The notes below the pieces were generated by a model. That model was not told the DNA's origin. It did no database searches and saw only the letters and a program-made list of their open reading frames with translations. A stretch of DNA of 64,000 nt from Desulfoferrobacter suflitae (GTDB taxonomy: Bacteria; Desulfobacterota; Syntrophobacteria; Syntrophobacterales; Syntrophobacteraceae), in contig NZ_JAIBKA010000002.1 in the NCBI RefSeq assembly GCF_022603395.1, forward strand, positions 62,001 to 126,000, given 5' to 3'. Each line of letters starts with the position of its first letter. Positions within the stretch are counted from its first letter, which is position 1. Below are positions 8,582 to 16,296 of this stretch, in pieces. A program made the translations under genes and the position numbers.

Positions 8582-9722
8582 TCATGCAACCCCGAGAAGC
8601 CGCTTTATGTACTCCAGGTCCCGGCCAGCCCGCTTTCGGCTGGCTTTAATACCGATTTTCCGGTTAGGATCTTGCTTAATCAGGCTGAGAGCCAAGCGAC
8701 GAATAGTCGCGAGGTTCGCCGGAGCGTGCCCGGATCTTACTCGGCTCATCCTCACGGAAAGCAATGTCGAGAGACCAATGGAGACTATTTTCGACCGCCC
8801 GGTGTCCCCGTGCTGCGGCAGCGAAACCCTTTGCGTTACTGGGCAGACTGGAAATGAAGTAGCGGGTTTCTACGGTGATGTTGCCATCAACTTCACCTTT
8901 CGACTCGATCATCCCGAAGCTGGTCAATTTGGCCCATTTGTTCTTCTCTTCAAACCGGTTCACATCGCCGACAGCGGTGTAACGACGGGTCTCTATCCGC
9001 CCATGTTCACCATCCACAGTGGTAAATGAGTCGTGGGGCGGATCCTTGAAGTCGTTGTTCTTGGCATCTTGAAAGAGAAGCTCAACCTCTTTGTGGAGAT
9101 TTCCCTGATTGCCTTTAAGAGAGAACACATAATCGGCCTCCTGCTCAACGATTTGTTCGGCGGTGTCTTTCTGACAGCCCATAGCATCGACACTCACAAC
9201 GCAGCCTTTCAGATCCAGAAGTTTCAGGAGTGCTGGAATGGCCGTGATCTCATTAGATTTCGCATCCCTCTTCACCTGACCCAAAACCAACCCACAATGA
9301 ACCGCCCGGGCGTCCACCATATGGATTGCAGACTTGCCGTTGGAACGATCATGAGATCGGCGCAAGGTCTTGCCATCAATAGCCACCAGCTCATCTGGAA
9401 TGCTGATCAAGGTACGAACCCAATCCACGTAGCATTTCCCAAATGCATCGGGATCGAGTAGCGCGAACACTCTTTCGAAGGTGTCATGAGAAGGCACGCC
9501 ACCCGGCAAGTCCAGAAATTCTCTGAACCAGGCCTCCCCGGCTTTTGCATAGGTGGCAATCTCCACCCGGTCATCAGCCCCGGCAACGACGGCGCACAAG
9601 GCCATGGCCACGATGTCTACCAGCTTATGCGTTGTTTTCAACAGTATCCGTGGATCGGGCAACTCGGAGAAATGATCGATAGCGCCGTGTCGCTGATCAT
9701 CGTCTTTTCTGTCTGCCAGCAT
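8582..9722 (-). pseudogene. ISAs1-family transposase, frameshifted
   Basis: A DDE transposase of the ISAs1 family. Seen in order: the N-terminal DHFSELPDPRILL block, the first Asp in VAIDGKTLRRSHD, the second Asp in CVVSVDAMGCQKD, and the catalytic Glu in RAVENSLHWSLDIAF. The first frame (from 9722) stops at 8676 after an aberrant tail. The expected C-terminal sequence (SGHAPANLATIRRLALSL) continues in another frame to 8582, so the reading frame is lost near 8741-8752. The first about 14 residues also differ from those of the second copy at 12792-13003, so the 5' end is probably replaced too. Likely inactive. Confidence 0.85.
9496..9680. repeat. Direct repeat, copy 1 (ISAs1 transposase 5' segment)
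   Basis: This 185-base stretch is repeated in the same orientation at 12792-12976 with a few base differences. It codes on the minus strand for the DHFSELPDPR to LPGGVP part of the transposase. Recombination between the copies would delete everything from about 9.5 to 12.8 kb. Confidence 0.8.
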
Positions 9723-9727
9723 TTTGT

Positions 9728-9970
9728 GCAGAATTAAAGGGATGGATAAAAAGCGAAACCTGCCGGGTCGTCAAGAAGCCCAGTAACAATGCAAAAGTAA
9801 TTGGGATTATTTTAAAGAAAGCTGCTGTCACTGTAGAAAATGTTGGCAACGGATGGGCGAAAATCATATTTGCTCCAATCAGAAATCCGCAGACCGGAAA
9901 ATACATTGTTTGCAACGAGTGCTATATACGGAGAGAAAACATAACCACGGTTGTTCCGGGAAAATGGTAA
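9728..9970 (+). pseudogene. Fragment of a small SH3-like domain protein
   Basis: An open frame without a start codon runs from the IS border to TAA at 9968-9970. Its product contains GWIKSETCRVVKK, then AKVIGIILKKAAVTVENVGN and GWAKIIFAP, and a YIVCNECYI segment. The spacing of Gly, Trp and the beta-strand pattern resembles bacterial SH3 (SH3b) domains, but this is a by-eye judgement. The N-terminus is missing, presumably cut by the neighbouring insertion element. No start or ribosome site is visible. Confidence 0.4.
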
Positions 9971-10066
9971 TACTGGAGCGTTAAAATCTATTGCTAGCTT
10001 TTGGCTGAGAGCATCAGCACAGCAAACGTGTCGAGATGAGTTGCCAATTTGCGTCTGTTCCTCCTG

Positions 10067-10193
10067 GGAGGTAACACAGCCGGGCCGCCCCCCACCAGGG
10101 CTGCCTTTTGAGATGCTTGAGCCGTGTGAGGCGAAAGTCTCACGCACGGTTCTAAGGGGGGGAAGGGGCTGAGAAGCCCCCGACCTACCCGAT
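10067..10193 (+). mobile_element. Group II intron 3' end, copy 1 (domains V-VI)
   Basis: A 34-base domain V hairpin lies at 10119-10152. It starts GAGCCGTGTG, has a GAAA tetraloop and ends CACGGTTC, with the catalytic AGC triad at its base. A domain VI-like hairpin (GGGGCTGAGAAGCCCC) and an end in CGACCTACCCGAT follow. It is nearly identical to 11723-11848; similarity to that copy ends exactly after GAT, which marks the likely intron 3' boundary. No reverse transcriptase sequence lies upstream of this copy, so it is a short 5'-truncated remnant and cannot be self-mobile. Confidence 0.8.
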
Positions 10194-10288
10194 TGAGCGA
10201 GGCAAGTAGCTGCTCAGGAAAATGTCTTGCCAGTGCTCACCAAGATGGGTAATATATGCGCATCATAAATGCGCATAGGGAGGATATC

Positions 10289-10537
10289 ATGCAAGAGAGT
10301 CTATACAATACCAATGCACCGAAAAAACCGACAAATCTAAGCATCAACAGCGACCTTCTTCGCCAGGCGAAGGACTATCACATCAACCTCTCCAACGCTC
10401 TGGAACAGCGCCTGGTCGAGATGCTGATCGAGGAAAAGCGCCGAGAGTGGAAGGAAGAGAATCGCGATGCCATTGAAGCCTATAATCGTCGCATTGAAGC
10501 AGGTGGGGTGTTCAGTGACGGCTTGAGGAGGTTTTGA
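10289..10537 (+). CDS. ccdA: CcdA-type antitoxin
   Basis: An 82-residue protein. The N-terminal part (KKPTNLSINSDLLRQAKDY) is a ribbon-helix-helix DNA-binding domain. The C-terminal part (RREWKEENRDAIEAYNRRIE, ending GGVFSDGLRRF) is the toxin-binding tail typical of CcdA. ATG at 10289 has GGGAGG just upstream; an in-frame ATG at 10256 lacks one. Its stop overlaps the ccdB start by one base. The family neutralises CcdB and represses its own operon. The region 9971-10288 before it holds only the intron remnant. Confidence 0.92.
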   Translation: MQESLYNTNAPKKPTNLSINSDLLRQAKDYHINLSNALEQRLVEMLIEEKRREWKEENRDAIEAYNRRIEAGGVFSDGLRRF

Positions 10538-10851
10538 TGGCACAGTTTGATGTCTTTGAAAACCCCAATGAAGAAACGAATCAGGCCATTCCTTATGTGC
10601 TCGACGTCCAGGCTGACCTGCTCGATACGCTTTCAACACGTGTAGTGATACCGCTTGTCGCCGCTTCAACCGTGGGTAAAGCCATCAAGCATCTTAATCC
10701 AGGGTTTGTGATTGAAGGCACCGAAGTATTTATGTCCACAGCAGAATTGGCCGGTGTTCCAGTACGGTCTATGGGGAAGAAGGTTAGTTCACTAAAAGAT
10801 CAGCGTCACGAGATCATTGCTGCACTTGATTTTCTGTTCATCGGATTCTGA
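10537..10851 (+). CDS. ccdB: CcdB-type gyrase toxin
   Basis: A 104-residue protein of full family length. It starts MAQFDVFENP and includes YVLDVQADLLDTLSTRVVIPL and LNPGFVIEGTEVFMSTAELAGV. It ends EIIAALDFLFIGF, close to the C-terminal end of CcdB that contacts GyrA (the family poison site is the final Trp-Gly-Ile or similar). The ATG overlaps the ccdA stop, as in other ccd operons. It is intact by eye. The pair lies inside the ISAs1-bounded mosaic, where it could act to stabilise the island; that is inference. Confidence 0.92.
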   Translation: MAQFDVFENPNEETNQAIPYVLDVQADLLDTLSTRVVIPLVAASTVGKAIKHLNPGFVIEGTEVFMSTAELAGVPVRSMGKKVSSLKDQRHEIIAALDFLFIGF

Positions 10852-10854
10852 GGG

Positions 10855-11524
10855 ACATCTAACGGTACATTGAGCTTTGAGCTAGAAGGGCCGGAGAACA
10901 TTCGAGTGCTCATCAGAGCCCCCACCACCGAGGAAAGATCGAAAGGTTACCATAGCTTCAATGCATTCCTCGATATACTTGGAGATTTTGAACTGACAAA
11001 AAGGTCCCTACCAGTCTTCAATGCATTGTTTGAGGGGAAACGCCCTCTAGAGCGAGAAAAGGCAAGGTCTGCTGAGGATATGGTCCATCGCGAGGGTTCG
11101 TCCTATGGCCTTGAATACTATCCAGACCCTTTCGTATCGTTTGTTGATGCCGTAAGTGAAAAGCTATCTTCAATCGGCCGTGCACTGGTAGACATACTGC
11201 ATTGGAGATATGCGCAGGAAGGCCCGCCTGCCCCAATTGCGAGTCGAGGATTGTTCTGCTCCGACAATAATGGGGTGGCCTGGCATCCGGTTCCCGGTCG
11301 GTATTCGATTCAGAGCGTCACTCCACCACATTCCATTCTTGAACCCCACAAAGTTGATCAAGTGGAGATCCGGGAGCTTCTCGAATCCAATTCACAAGAA
11401 TCGGTCGGACATGAGTTACTGAGGGAGGCGAAAGAACTCCAGTTTAGCAGCCCGAGGAGCGCAGTTCTGATCGCAGTTTCTGCCGCAGAGGTTGCAGTCA
11501 AAACAGTTATCATAAGCCAAGACC
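10855..11524 (+). pseudogene. Broken gene of unknown function, 3' end replaced by intron fragment
   Basis: An open frame begins directly after the ccdB stop, in the same frame. It has no ribosome site; the first usable start is TTG at 10870. The product starts SFELEGPENIRVLIRAPTT, has a Pro/Gly-rich middle and ends with a helical stretch SAVLIAVSAAEVAVKTVIIS. The natural end is lost: from about 11520 the DNA is the tail of a group II intron reverse transcriptase in another frame. The frame stays open by chance to 11766. The AAEV helix recalls HEPN-like helical proteins, but I cannot assign a family. Confidence 0.5.
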
Positions 11525-11722
11525 GCCGAGGCCAAGGAAAGAATCTACAAGGTCCTGCGAGTCCGTGCCATAGGAATTCGGAGATACGTCAAAATCAAAG
11601 CGGCTGCCAATCCTTATCTCCCGGAGTACGCTGGTTACTTCTGGCGTCGTCGGAACAAGAAGGGAAGCAAACTGCTGCCGGCCATGTCCGCCCGGGAATA
11701 TCGGGCCATGGTTTCGGCTTAG
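11525..11722 (+). pseudogene. C-terminal remnant of a group II intron reverse transcriptase/maturase
   Basis: Sixty-five codons ending in TAG at 11720-11722. The key segment is IRRYVKIKAAANPYLPEYAG followed by YFWRRR. This matches the conserved ending of intron-encoded proteins (R-H-x-K-x-x-A-N-P-Y-D-P). The stop is followed at once by the intron 3' structure at 11723-11848, the order expected in a real intron. All of the reverse transcriptase domain is missing, as in a 5'-truncated insertion or a deletion. Confidence 0.75.
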
Positions 11723-11848
11723 GAGGTAACATAGCCGGGCCGCCCCCCACCAGGGCTGCCTTTTGAGATGCTTGAGCCGTGTGAGGCGAAAGTCTCACGC
11801 ACGGTTTTAAGGGGGGAAAGGGGCTGAGAAGCCCCCGACCTACCCGAT
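11723..11848 (+). mobile_element. Group II intron 3' end, copy 2 (domains V-VI)
   Basis: Domain V is the 34-base hairpin at 11774-11807. It has the same sequence as copy 1 except that the last base is T, giving a G-U closing pair. A GGGGCTGAGAAGCCCC hairpin and the end CTACCCGAT follow. A reverse-transcriptase tail lies directly upstream, so this copy keeps more of the intron than copy 1. Confidence 0.8.
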
Positions 11849-11954
11849 CGGATGCCTCGCACACGCATCATCGAGCTGTGCGCTTTGCACAAGGCTTGGG
11901 CTATAATGGAAGCAGGTGCACGGGGATTCAACAAACAGATGGAAGGAAGACTCA

Positions 11955-12185
11955 ATGCCAGAGGCACTCATCACGATTCCCGTTGATGTTGAGACTGCAA
12001 GCGCGTATCGCACGGCATCACCGGATGACCAAAAGAAAATCCAACTCCTGCTTCGATTGCGGCTGCGCGAATTGGCTGAACTGCCGAAGAATTCACTTGT
12101 TGAAATCATGGACGACATTGGCGCCAAGGCCGAGGAACGCGGCTTGACTCCCGAGATCTTGGAAGCCCTCCTCCATGACGAGTAA
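11955..12185 (+). CDS. Antitoxin of a PIN-domain toxin pair
   Basis: A 76-residue protein, MPEALITIPVDVETASAYR at the start, then a helical QKKIQLLLRLRLRELAEL region. It ends LTPEILEALLHDE. This form (a short strand plus helices, ending in a T-P-E-I-L-E tail) accompanies the COG1569 family of PIN toxins. The start at 11955 follows GGAAGGAAGACTCA; an in-frame ATG at 11916 gives an unlikely extension. It overlaps the toxin start by 11 bases, a sign of coupled translation. Confidence 0.75.
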   Translation: MPEALITIPVDVETASAYRTASPDDQKKIQLLLRLRLRELAELPKNSLVEIMDDIGAKAEERGLTPEILEALLHDE

Positions 12186-12591
12186 CGCTCGCTTTGTCCC
12201 GGATACCGGTGTGCTGGTTAGTGCCGTCGTTTTACCGCGATCAATTCCGCGGCAAGCGGTCGATCCAGCCTTTGCCCAAGGGATTGTTCTCGTGTCGACT
12301 GATACGATCGACGAACTGGATGAAGTGCTTCGTCGCCCCAAATTTAATCGCTACCTACGCGAAGAAGAAAGGCTCTTGTTCCTCGCAGCTTTCATTCGAG
12401 ATGCTAAGGTGATAGACATCACCGAGAAACTGACAGAATGCCGTGATCCCAAGGACAACAAATTTCTCGAACTGGCAATAAGTGGCAATGCCGCCTGCAT
12501 CGTGAGCGGTGACAGCGATCTATTGGTTCTCAACCCATTCCGTGGGGTGGCGATTCTGACGCCTCAAGAATTCATAAGCAGGTTCAAGTAG
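12175..12591 (+). CDS. PIN-domain toxin (putative ribonuclease, COG1569 type)
   Basis: A 138-residue PIN domain. The acidic metal site is seen as Asp in FVPDTGVLVSA, Glu in TDTIDELDEVLRRPKF, Asp in CRDPKDNKFLELA and Asp in IVSGDSDLL. Family members are VapC-like RNA-cutting toxins. It appears intact and is translated from an ATG inside the antitoxin gene. The 200 bases after it (12592-12791) hold no gene that I can support. Confidence 0.85.
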   Translation: MTSNARFVPDTGVLVSAVVLPRSIPRQAVDPAFAQGIVLVSTDTIDELDEVLRRPKFNRYLREEERLLFLAAFIRDAKVIDITEKLTECRDPKDNKFLELAISGNAACIVSGDSDLLVLNPFRGVAILTPQEFISRFK

Positions 12592-12791
12592 AATCGCCCA
12601 ACGAATGCTTGAACCGGACCCGAAACCACGTGGGAGACATTCTGTGGTGCTATTCGCAAGCTCTCGGACCGCGTGGTTGCGTGCCGCTTAAGCTGTTGCT
12701 TAGCCCAGTGCTCAAAGGTCGGAAAGGAGAGTTTGTTACACATGCACACACGCGAAGGGATAATAGATGAGATTAAGCAGGTTGGGAAGGT

Positions 12792-12976
12792 ACGCCTCCC
12801 GGCAAGTCCAGAAGTTCTCTGAAACAGGCCTCCCTGGCTTTTGCATAGGCGGCAATCTCCACCCGGTCATCAGCCCCGGTAACGACGGCGCACAAGGCCA
12901 TGGCCACGATGTCTACCAGCTTATGCGTTGCGTTCAACAGTATCCGTGGATCGGGCAACTCGGAGAAATGATCGAT
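12792..12976. repeat. Direct repeat, copy 2 (ISAs1 transposase 5' segment)
   Basis: Partner of 9496-9680, same orientation and same length (185 bases). Confidence 0.8.
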
Positions 12977-13003
12977 GATCGTTGTGCAAACGTTCTCTGC
13001 CAT
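12792..13003 (-). pseudogene. 5' fragment of a second ISAs1-family transposase
   Basis: From ATG at 13003 the product starts MAENVCTTIIDHFSELPDPR and runs through VDIVAMALCAVV to LLDLPGGVPS. It then departs from the family at about 12792. It covers only the first about 70 residues, without any catalytic Asp. It differs from the copy at 8582-9722 at about 7 residues in the shared part, so the two are not a recent duplication. Its 5' side keeps the true IS end at 13093. Confidence 0.8.
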
Positions 13004-13093
13004 GGCAAGTCCTCCTGGGGATAATATGGTTCACCAAGGTAGCTTTGCACACTTTCTCCCGGATGTCCGGCCCTATTACGGGCGATTGCCCTG

Positions 13094-13103
13094 CTCTCGA
13101 TGC
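13094..13103. repeat. Right target-site duplication of the mosaic
   Basis: CTCTCGATGC directly follows the right inverted repeat that ends at 13093. It matches 9/10 to the left flank at 8554-8563. Confidence 0.6.
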
Positions 13104-13176
13104 CGGCAAAGTTTACTTTTAACCCACGATTTGATAAGAGACGCAACAATATTGACTCATGAATCGAGGTATTATC

Positions 13177-14877
13177 ATGGATAGTTCGTTACCTCTCATT
13201 GAAACTTTTCGCAACCAATTGGGCTTGATCGACAAACAGGTTGAACAACTCCGCACCTCCTATTTTGTCGAAGGATTGCCGCTGATCGAGGCGTTCGAGC
13301 GCATTGAATTCACTGACGAAGGCAAAATACTCAGTGTACTTTCCGAATATTTAGACCTGCCTTTGCTGGACCGCGAGGATTATCCCGATAAGCCGGTACT
13401 TTTGGAAGACGTTTCCATGTCCTTTCTGAGGAAACATTCGATCCTGCCCATACAGATTGAGAGCGGGCGAGTCAGGGTGGTGATTAACAATCCGATGAAT
13501 TTCTCCCTGCTCGAGATTTTAGGCAATTACTTCAGCGGCATGGAAATTAGTTTGTGCTTGGGGCAGCGGGAAGAGATTCGCACCTCTATCGATCGACTCT
13601 ATGGCGCTGCCGTTAGAGAAGCTGAAGCACTTTCGCGAAACGGCGAAGGTTTGGTGGTCAACGCGGACCCGTTTGAAGAAGATCTGGAGCACCTGCGAGG
13701 TCTGGCACAGGAGGCCCCGATCGTCCGACTGGTGAATGTTTTGATTTCGCGCGCCTTGGACATGCGCGCATCGGATATTCATTTTGAGCCGTTCGAGAGG
13801 AGTTTTCAAGTACGGTGCCGAGTCGATGGCGTGCTGTTTGATCTCGATCAGCCTCCCAAAACAATGCAACCGGCCATCATCAGCCGCCTGAAGCTCATGG
13901 CGAATCTCAATATCGCCGAGCGCCGGTTGCCGCAGGACGGCAAGATCAAACTGAGGTTCGGCAACCGGGAAGTTGACATTCGAGTCTCCAGTGTTCCCAC
14001 CATATACGGCGAGAGTATTGTTCTCCGGCTGCTGGCGCAGGACAATGTCGAATACAAGCTGGACACTCTGGGCATGGACGATCAGCAGCTCGTTCTCCTT
14101 AAAGAGATGATTGAGCGCCCGTTCGGCATGATCCTCGTCACAGGTCCAACAGGCTCGGGTAAAACCACCACGCTGTACGGAGTACTGAAGAGATTGAACT
14201 CCGTGGAGCGAAAGATTTTAACCGTAGAAGATCCCGTAGAATACCAGATCAACGGCATTAATCAGATCCAGGTCAAGCCGCAGATCGATCTGACCTTTGC
14301 AAACGCTTTGCGCTCCCTCGTCCGGCAAGACCCCGACGTGCTGCTGATCGGCGAGATTCGCGACCACGAAACGGCCAACATTGCCATTGAATCTGCTCTC
14401 ACCGGGCACCTGGTGCTGTCCACCCTGCATACCAACGATGCACCGGGCGCCATTTCCAGGCTCAGAGATTTGGGGATAGAGTCGTTTCTTATGGCGGACT
14501 CTCTTTTGGGGATCATGGCACAGCGCCTCGTGAGGGTGCTCTGCCCTCATTGCAAGGAATCTTATCCTGCCAGGGATGTGGACATAGTCCGTCTGAAAGA
14601 AGTCATCGAGGATCTCCCCCCATCACCCACGCTGTATCACAATAAAGGTTGCGACAAGTGCGGTTATACCGGCTTTCGGGGGCGCCAGGGGATCTTTGAA
14701 CTTCTGCCCATAACCGAGCTGATACGATCCGCCATAGTCGCCGGTAAGAGTGCCGGGCATATTTCCCAGCTGGCGTTTCAGCAGAGCTATCGGCCTCTTC
14801 TGTATCATGGTTACAGGAAAGCCCTCGATGGAGTCACCACACTCTCAGAGGTACTGCGGGTCACCAGTCTTTCCTAG
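13177..14877 (+). CDS. gspE: Type II secretion ATPase GspE
   Basis: A 566-residue cytoplasmic ATPase that powers pseudopilus assembly. An N-terminal GspL-binding domain (about 1-150) precedes the core. Seen: DIHFEPFE (N2 domain), Walker A GPTGSGKTTTLYG, the Asp box VEDPVEY, Walker B LLIGEIRDHETA, the His box TLHTNDAPGAISRL, and the zinc-binding CPHC...CDKCGYTGFRGRQG tetracysteine module. ATG at 13177 with GAGG upstream is preferred to the ATG six codons earlier. It is the first gene of gspE-D and lies just 73 bases beyond the mosaic's right flank. Confidence 0.95.
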   Translation: MDSSLPLIETFRNQLGLIDKQVEQLRTSYFVEGLPLIEAFERIEFTDEGKILSVLSEYLDLPLLDREDYPDKPVLLEDVSMSFLRKHSILPIQIESGRVRVVINNPMNFSLLEILGNYFSGMEISLCLGQREEIRTSIDRLYGAAVREAEALSRNGEGLVVNADPFEEDLEHLRGLAQEAPIVRLVNVLISRALDMRASDIHFEPFERSFQVRCRVDGVLFDLDQPPKTMQPAIISRLKLMANLNIAERRLPQDGKIKLRFGNREVDIRVSSVPTIYGESIVLRLLAQDNVEYKLDTLGMDDQQLVLLKEMIERPFGMILVTGPTGSGKTTTLYGVLKRLNSVERKILTVEDPVEYQINGINQIQVKPQIDLTFANALRSLVRQDPDVLLIGEIRDHETANIAIESALTGHLVLSTLHTNDAPGAISRLRDLGIESFLMADSLLGIMAQRLVRVLCPHCKESYPARDVDIVRLKEVIEDLPPSPTLYHNKGCDKCGYTGFRGRQGIFELLPITELIRSAIVAGKSAGHISQLAFQQSYRPLLYHGYRKALDGVTTLSEVLRVTSLS

Positions 14878-14893
14878 AAGCCTGTCCGCGCCC

Positions 14894-14915
14894 CCCTCTC
14901 CGTCGAGGGAGAGGG
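14894..14915. repeat. Intergenic hairpin between gspE and gspF
   Basis: CCCTCTCC and GGAGAGGG form an eight-base stem with a six-base loop. It lies in the only long gap (194 bases) within gspE-M and has no T-tract. It could modulate read-through or RNA stability between gspE and gspF, or be a copy of a common intergenic repeat. Nothing else is visible in this gap. Confidence 0.5.
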
Positions 14916-15071
14916 AACGCCCGTCATTCCCGGTCGGACTGCTGGATGGCCGACAGCATATGGTGAAAGGCATTACCGGGAAGATCATGTTCCGCCCGGC
15001 CCGGTTTGGCACTCTTTGCTTCCGATGTCGACTTGCAGAAGTCATGCAGCGACCAAGACAGGGTTAGCATC

Positions 15072-16259
15072 ATGGGTTATTTTCAGTATCAGGCACGCGA
15101 TGTCCAGGGAGAGACACACCGCGGAGTTCTCGAAGCTTTATCGGAAATGGAGGCGGCGCGAAAGCTCAAATCGAGCCGTCTTTATCCCATCAAAATCAAG
15201 CCGGTCAAGAGGCGCACGCGCAGACGGATCCCCGAAGAGCATGTTATTCGATTTTTCGGCGAGCTGTCGGACCTTCTCCATGCCGGCCTGCCGGTTGACC
15301 GCGCCCTCGCTCTGGTCAGCACCAATCAAACGCACAAAGCCTTCCAGAGAGTAGTCCAGGATCTCCTGGAAGAAGTGCAGGGGGGTAGCGATCTATCGAC
15401 CGCTCTGGGCAAGTATCGGGATGTTTTCGGCAATGTCTCTGACCACATGATTAGAGCCGGAGAAGCCAGCGGCACGCTGGCACCCATTTTAAAGAGACTG
15501 GCCCTGTATCTGGAACAACGCCGCGCTTTCAGGCAAAGTCTTATTTCGTCAATGATTTACCCGTTGATTTTGATAGGCATCAGCCTGATATCCATGGTGA
15601 TCCTCCTGATCTACGTCATACCGAGATTCGCTCAAATCTTTGAGGATCTGAATCAAGAGGTTCCGCTGCTTACCCAGATACTCCTGCAAGCCGGGGTTTT
15701 CCTCAAAGAATACGGGTGGGTTATCCCCCTGTTGATGGCCCTGGGAATTTGGGGAGGGAAATATCTATACGGCAAGAACACCGTTCGTCAAAAAGTCGAT
15801 CAGATCCTTTTTCGTATCCCTCTGACACGCTACCTGATTCTACACAGCGAGCTCACTCGTTTTTGCCGGACCCTGGGCACCATGGTACAAGCTGGGGTGC
15901 CTTTACTCCGATCCATCAGCCTGGGAGAACAGCTGCTGATGAACTCCGTGCTCAAGAATTCCATTTCAACGCTGCACCAGGAAATAAAAGCAGGGCATTC
16001 CATGAGCAATTTTTTTCGTACTCGCAGCCCCTTCCCACCCCGGATCGGCACCATGCTGCGCATTGCTGAAGAGCAAGGCAATCTTGGGGAAGGTCTCATT
16101 TCCTTGGGCGACTATTTTGAAGGCGAGCTGCAAAGGACTTTGCAGAGAATCATGACCCTGATGGAACCGGCTGTCATAATCTTCACCGGTCTGATCATCG
16201 GAGCCATGGTCATGAGTATGTTCAGCGCCATCTTTGGGATCAATGAAATCCAATTTTAA
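15072..16259 (+). CDS. gspF: Type II secretion inner-membrane platform protein GspF
   Basis: A 395-residue polytopic protein with two repeats of a cytoplasmic helical domain. The first follows MGYFQYQARDVQGE and contains FGELSDLLHAGLPVDRALAL. The second contains FCRTLGTMVQAGVPLLRSI. Membrane segments lie near 165-190, 215-235 and at the C-terminus (IIFTGLIIGAMVMSMFSAI). It forms the inner-membrane platform with GspE, L and M. ATG at 15072 is chosen because the domain starts there; the frame extends upstream to 15006 without family similarity. Confidence 0.94.
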   Translation: MGYFQYQARDVQGETHRGVLEALSEMEAARKLKSSRLYPIKIKPVKRRTRRRIPEEHVIRFFGELSDLLHAGLPVDRALALVSTNQTHKAFQRVVQDLLEEVQGGSDLSTALGKYRDVFGNVSDHMIRAGEASGTLAPILKRLALYLEQRRAFRQSLISSMIYPLILIGISLISMVILLIYVIPRFAQIFEDLNQEVPLLTQILLQAGVFLKEYGWVIPLLMALGIWGGKYLYGKNTVRQKVDQILFRIPLTRYLILHSELTRFCRTLGTMVQAGVPLLRSISLGEQLLMNSVLKNSISTLHQEIKAGHSMSNFFRTRSPFPPRIGTMLRIAEEQGNLGEGLISLGDYFEGELQRTLQRIMTLMEPAVIIFTGLIIGAMVMSMFSAIFGINEIQF

Positions 16260-16296
16260 GGTGGTTTCCAACGGAGGCTGCCAGGCCGGCGAACTG

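Larger units (their letters stand above)
8564..13093. mobile_element. 4.5 kb mosaic bounded by ISAs1-type ends
   Basis: The left end starts CAGGACAATTGC at 8564. The right end, read inward from 13093 on the minus strand, starts CAGGGCAATCGC, a 10/12 match. A 10-base near-identical direct repeat flanks both. Each end lies beside the matching part of an ISAs1 transposase: the 3' end at left (18 bases from the stop) and the 5' end at right (90 bases from the start). Inside are a frameshifted transposase, an SH3-like fragment, two group II intron 3' ends, ccdAB, a broken gene and a PIN-toxin pair. It sits in the divergent intergenic region between gspC and gspE. Whether the whole unit moved at once or was built by later insertions and deletions is inference. 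Confidence 0.6.

Noticed and set aside
8676-9722. An intact transposase
   Set aside because: The C-terminus is out of frame and continues at 8582-8764.
10870-11766. A single 298-residue protein
   Set aside because: Its last third is the intron maturase tail read in the wrong frame.
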